DNA of 64,000 bases from Merluccius polli (Eukaryota; Chordata; Actinopteri; Gadiformes; Merlucciidae). The first letter of the stretch is position 1. Each line of letters opens with the position of its first letter. The notes below the pieces were generated by a model. The model was not told the DNA's origin, ran no database searches, and saw nothing but the letters and a program-made list of their open reading frames with translations. The position numbers and the translations under genes were made by a program. Positions 63,308 through 64,000 of the stretch are shown piece after piece. The stretch spans positions 115,001-179,000 of the forward strand of contig JAOPHQ010003992.1 in assembly GCA_030340625.1 (NCBI GenBank). The letters are read 5' to 3'.

Positions 63308-63415
63308 CAGTGTTTGACCAGCTGTCATGCATGTGTACTACTCACGGGTGGTGTTGGCCTCTGTGGTGGCCTGGCCAGGCGTCGGGGTGTGTGCTGCAGC
63401 TGAAGAGTTCTCCAT
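43287..63415 (-). CDS. gypc: Glycophorin C, four coding exons
   Basis: Encodes a single-pass membrane sialoglycoprotein; in mammals its tail ties the red-cell membrane to protein 4.1 and MPP1/p55. Four coding exons (63346-63415, 46248-46271, 44691-44732, 43287-43483) join in phase 1 to 110 residues; human GPC has 128. Residues 1-31 are rich in Ser, Thr, Ala and Pro, with N-glycosylation sequons at N3 and N21. Residues 32-42 (DYDADDGYFDG) are acidic with two tyrosines. A hydrophobic segment spans about 43-63. The tail starts RYVCRHKGSYRTDEAKGTEF, nearly the human 4.1-binding motif, and ends GDPALRDA...KKEYFI with the same PDZ-binding EYFI. No signal peptide precedes the chosen ATG, as in human GPC. 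The two small exons rest on splice sites, phase and position. A further 5' non-coding exon may lie upstream. Confidence 0.9.
43484..44690 (-). other. gypc: gypc intron 3
   Basis: A 1.2 kb intron containing the TTAA-flanked repeat at 44009-44205. Nothing else is recognised. Confidence 0.7.
44009..44205. mobile_element. Possible TTAA-flanked MITE in gypc intron 3
   Basis: TTAAGGGGCGGAG at the left and, on the minus strand, TTAAAGGGGCACTC at the right form short inverted ends at TTAA sites about 190 bases apart. The internal match is weak. Confidence 0.4.
44691..44732 (-). CDS. gypc: gypc coding exon 3 (acidic, juxtamembrane)
   Basis: A 42-base exon in phase 1 at both ends encoding DYDADDGYFDGILG. 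The acceptor is TTTGTTGCAG and the donor GTGAGT. It supplies the acidic stretch just outside the membrane and the start of the hydrophobic segment. Confidence 0.8.
44733..46247 (-). other. gypc: gypc intron 2
   Basis: A 1.5 kb intron with a GA repeat at 45502-45532, a 14-nt G run at 45743-45756 and a homeodomain-motif-rich stretch at about 45025-45420. No exon is seen. Confidence 0.6.
45502..45532. repeat. (AG)n microsatellite
   Basis: About 15 AG units. Confidence 0.93.
46248..46271 (-). CDS. gypc: gypc coding exon 2 (24-nt microexon)
   Basis: A 24-base exon flanked by acceptor TCTTCACAG and a perfect GTAAGT donor. In phase 1 it completes Arg24 and adds LSEAGLL. It sits where human GYPC has its skippable exon 2. 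No transcript evidence is available here. Confidence 0.65.
46390..46500. repeat. Diffuse TG-rich region
   Basis: Interrupted TG and TGCG units over about 110 bases, 120 bases upstream (in gypc sense) of the 24-nt exon. Confidence 0.8.
48987..49010. repeat. (CT)n microsatellite
   Basis: Twelve CT units in a pyrimidine-rich stretch. Confidence 0.9.
52224..52294. repeat. (CA)n microsatellite
   Basis: Two CA arrays split by ATGCGCATGCACG sequence. Confidence 0.92.
52529..52558. repeat. (CT)n microsatellite
   Basis: About 14 CT units. Confidence 0.92.
54344..54448. repeat. Two (CA)n arrays
   Basis: CA runs at 54344-54367 and 54417-54448; the first is preceded by four ATACACT-type units. Confidence 0.92.
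54796..54847. repeat. (TC)n microsatellite
   Basis: About 26 uninterrupted TC units. Confidence 0.95.
55247..55503. repeat. (CT)n and (TG)n arrays
   Basis: CT repeat at 55247-55276 and TG repeat at 55472-55503. Confidence 0.92.
57070..57280. repeat. GA, CA, poly-C and 33-nt poly-G cluster
   Basis: A GA tract, then CA, then C-rich sequence, ending in 33 consecutive G at 57248-57280, the longest homopolymer in the window. Confidence 0.92.
57462..57507. repeat. 23-bp tandem pair
   Basis: GCGCACGTGGGAGGTCACTG and three further bases is repeated at once with one change, C to T, which removes the CACGTG E-box in the second copy. Confidence 0.88.
57563..57626. repeat. (TG)n microsatellite
   Basis: TG units with a TGTCCGG interruption. 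Confidence 0.92.
57838..57986. repeat. (TATC/TA)n AT-rich array
   Basis: TATATCTA-type units pass into pure (AT)n from about 57935. Confidence 0.93.
59324..59709. mobile_element. Inverted-repeat DNA transposon inside a TG microsatellite
   Basis: CAGTGGCGGACTGG (59324-59337) and the inverse of CCAGTCCGTCCCTG (59696-59709) match at 12 of 14 bases. TG repeats flank both ends, so a target duplication cannot be read. Inside are tandem units with TTTATTTATT and GCGGCCGC. There is no coding capacity. Confidence 0.7.
59710..59982. repeat. Long compound (TG)n array
   Basis: About 270 bases of TG with TATG, GCG and TCTG variants. It generates spurious Cys/Val frames on one strand and His/Thr frames on the other. 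Confidence 0.95.
61865..61909. repeat. (CA)n microsatellite
   Basis: About 22 CA units. Confidence 0.95.
62108..62250. repeat. Poly-C (21 nt) and TG arrays
   Basis: Twenty-one C at 62108-62128, then interrupted TG repeats at 62151-62250. Confidence 0.93.
63268..63303. repeat. (AT)n microsatellite
   Basis: About 18 AT units, ending some 40 bases downstream (in gypc sense) of coding exon 1, in intron 1. Confidence 0.95.
63346..63415 (-). CDS. gypc: gypc coding exon 1
   Basis: Encodes MENSSAAAHTPTPGQATTEA then NTT, with one base of the next codon. The donor is GTGAGT. A possible acceptor (ATCCCAG) lies 14 bases before the ATG, so this may be the second transcribed exon. An upstream in-frame ATG near 63547 would add a hydrophobic leader, but it reads through low-complexity DNA and is less likely. 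Confidence 0.75.
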
Positions 63416-63953
63416 GCCAACTAATGCCTGGGATGACCAGAGAGGAAGATGAGGGGCGACAGCTGACAGCAGGGCAGAGTGGGGAAAAACAGTAGAGCGA
63501 AAGGGAGAGAGCGGGTAGACAGCGAGAGAGAGACAGAGACAGAGCAAATGGTGACGATGGAGCGATGTAAACTATGCCGACAGCAGGAGCGAAGAGAGAA
63601 GAAAGCGAGCGAGGGCGATGAGGGTGGATATGTCCTGGAGGATCTTCAGCTGTGTTGTTGTGTTTCTCTCTCTCTATCTTTCTTCATGTGCTGTTTCTAT
63701 GGAAAGGCAAACAAGAATGTGTGGGTGTTAATCATTGTTACACCATTGAATGAACTTCATCTCAGCATATGGCTAATGTCCCTGCCTAAACACAGCCTGC
63801 CTGTACATTCCTTACATGTAGCCGTGTGTGCAATGCAAGGTTTCACTGCATATTTTAAATGCACTAATGGAAGACAAAGGAGACAAATTACTTTCTAAGT
63901 GATGGTAAAGCAAATCACCCAGTCTAAAAACATGCTGATATTTACATATGGAT
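63416..63953. other. Region upstream of gypc coding exon 1
   Basis: Purine-rich (GA) sequence at about 63490-63620, then unique AT-rich DNA. It should hold the gypc 5' UTR or a 5' intron. I see no clear TATA box or initiator. Confidence 0.4.
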
Positions 63954-64000
63954 CAGCGGTTCCCAAACTTTTTTCCTGCGCACCCCCTTCTACATCCCAA
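63954..64000 (+). mobile_element. Likely hAT transposon terminus cut by the window edge
   Basis: CAGCGGTTCCCAAACTTTTT, followed by TTCCTGCGCACCCCCTT, closely resembles the CAGTGGTTC-C-AACTTTTT ends of hAT-type repeats in vertebrates, as I recall them. The rest lies outside the window. Confidence 0.55.

Larger units (their letters stand above)
46272..63345 (-). other. gypc: gypc intron 1 (about 17 kb)
   Basis: A long intron with no supported exon on either strand. It contains many CA, TG, CT and AT arrays, one inverted-repeat transposon at 59324-59709, and several CpG-rich low-repeat stretches (about 47200-47400, 50050-50220, 53800-54060 and 55780-56120). Confidence 0.6.

Noticed and set aside
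63416..63547. Upstream in-frame gypc start giving a hydrophobic leader
   Set aside because: The human protein lacks a signal peptide, the upstream frame reads repeat-like GA DNA, and an acceptor-like AG lies between it and the chosen ATG.

Overview
The window looks like nuclear DNA from a teleost fish. It contains two split vertebrate genes with short coding exons, GT-AG introns, several dispersed repeats of a teleost type, and a very high density of simple-sequence repeats (CA, GA, AT, AAT) and long C or G homopolymers. I cannot name the species. The repeat load recalls microsatellite-rich fish such as gadids, but that is a guess. I saw no bacterial-type operon, CRISPR array, rRNA or tRNA gene.

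Layout. Positions 1-570 are CpG-rich and may be the promoter or first exon of a neighbouring gene running leftward; this is weakly supported. From about 570 to 5750 the DNA is non-coding and repeat-rich. Positions 5883-16530 (+) hold a complete ten-exon copy of NDUFA10, the 42 kDa accessory subunit of mitochondrial complex I. The exons join in phase to a 355-residue protein, the same length as the human one. Its introns carry several DNA-transposon remnants, including a non-autonomous hAT element with an exact 8-bp target-site duplication and a hAT relic that still encodes part of a BED zinc finger. Positions 16531-43286 are about 26.7 kb without a recognisable gene: microsatellites, MITEs (one nested inside another), hairpins, a CpG-rich block and candidate conserved non-coding DNA. 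Positions 43287-63415 (-) hold a four-coding-exon glycophorin C (GYPC) gene encoding 110 residues. Its first coding exon lies at the right and the exon for the transmembrane and cytoplasmic parts at the left, so NDUFA10 and GYPC face each other tail to tail. The window ends in what looks like the terminus of another hAT element.

The two genes have unrelated functions: mitochondrial respiration, and a link between the red-cell membrane and its skeleton. I see no sign that they cooperate. The most useful points are the exact gene models, the tiny phase-symmetric middle exons of GYPC, a glycine in NDUFA10 at the position of human Ser250 (the reported PINK1-dependent phosphosite), a set of TTAA-flanked MITEs, and several long imperfect or perfect palindromes. 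I did not find convincing evidence of an entirely new biological system.
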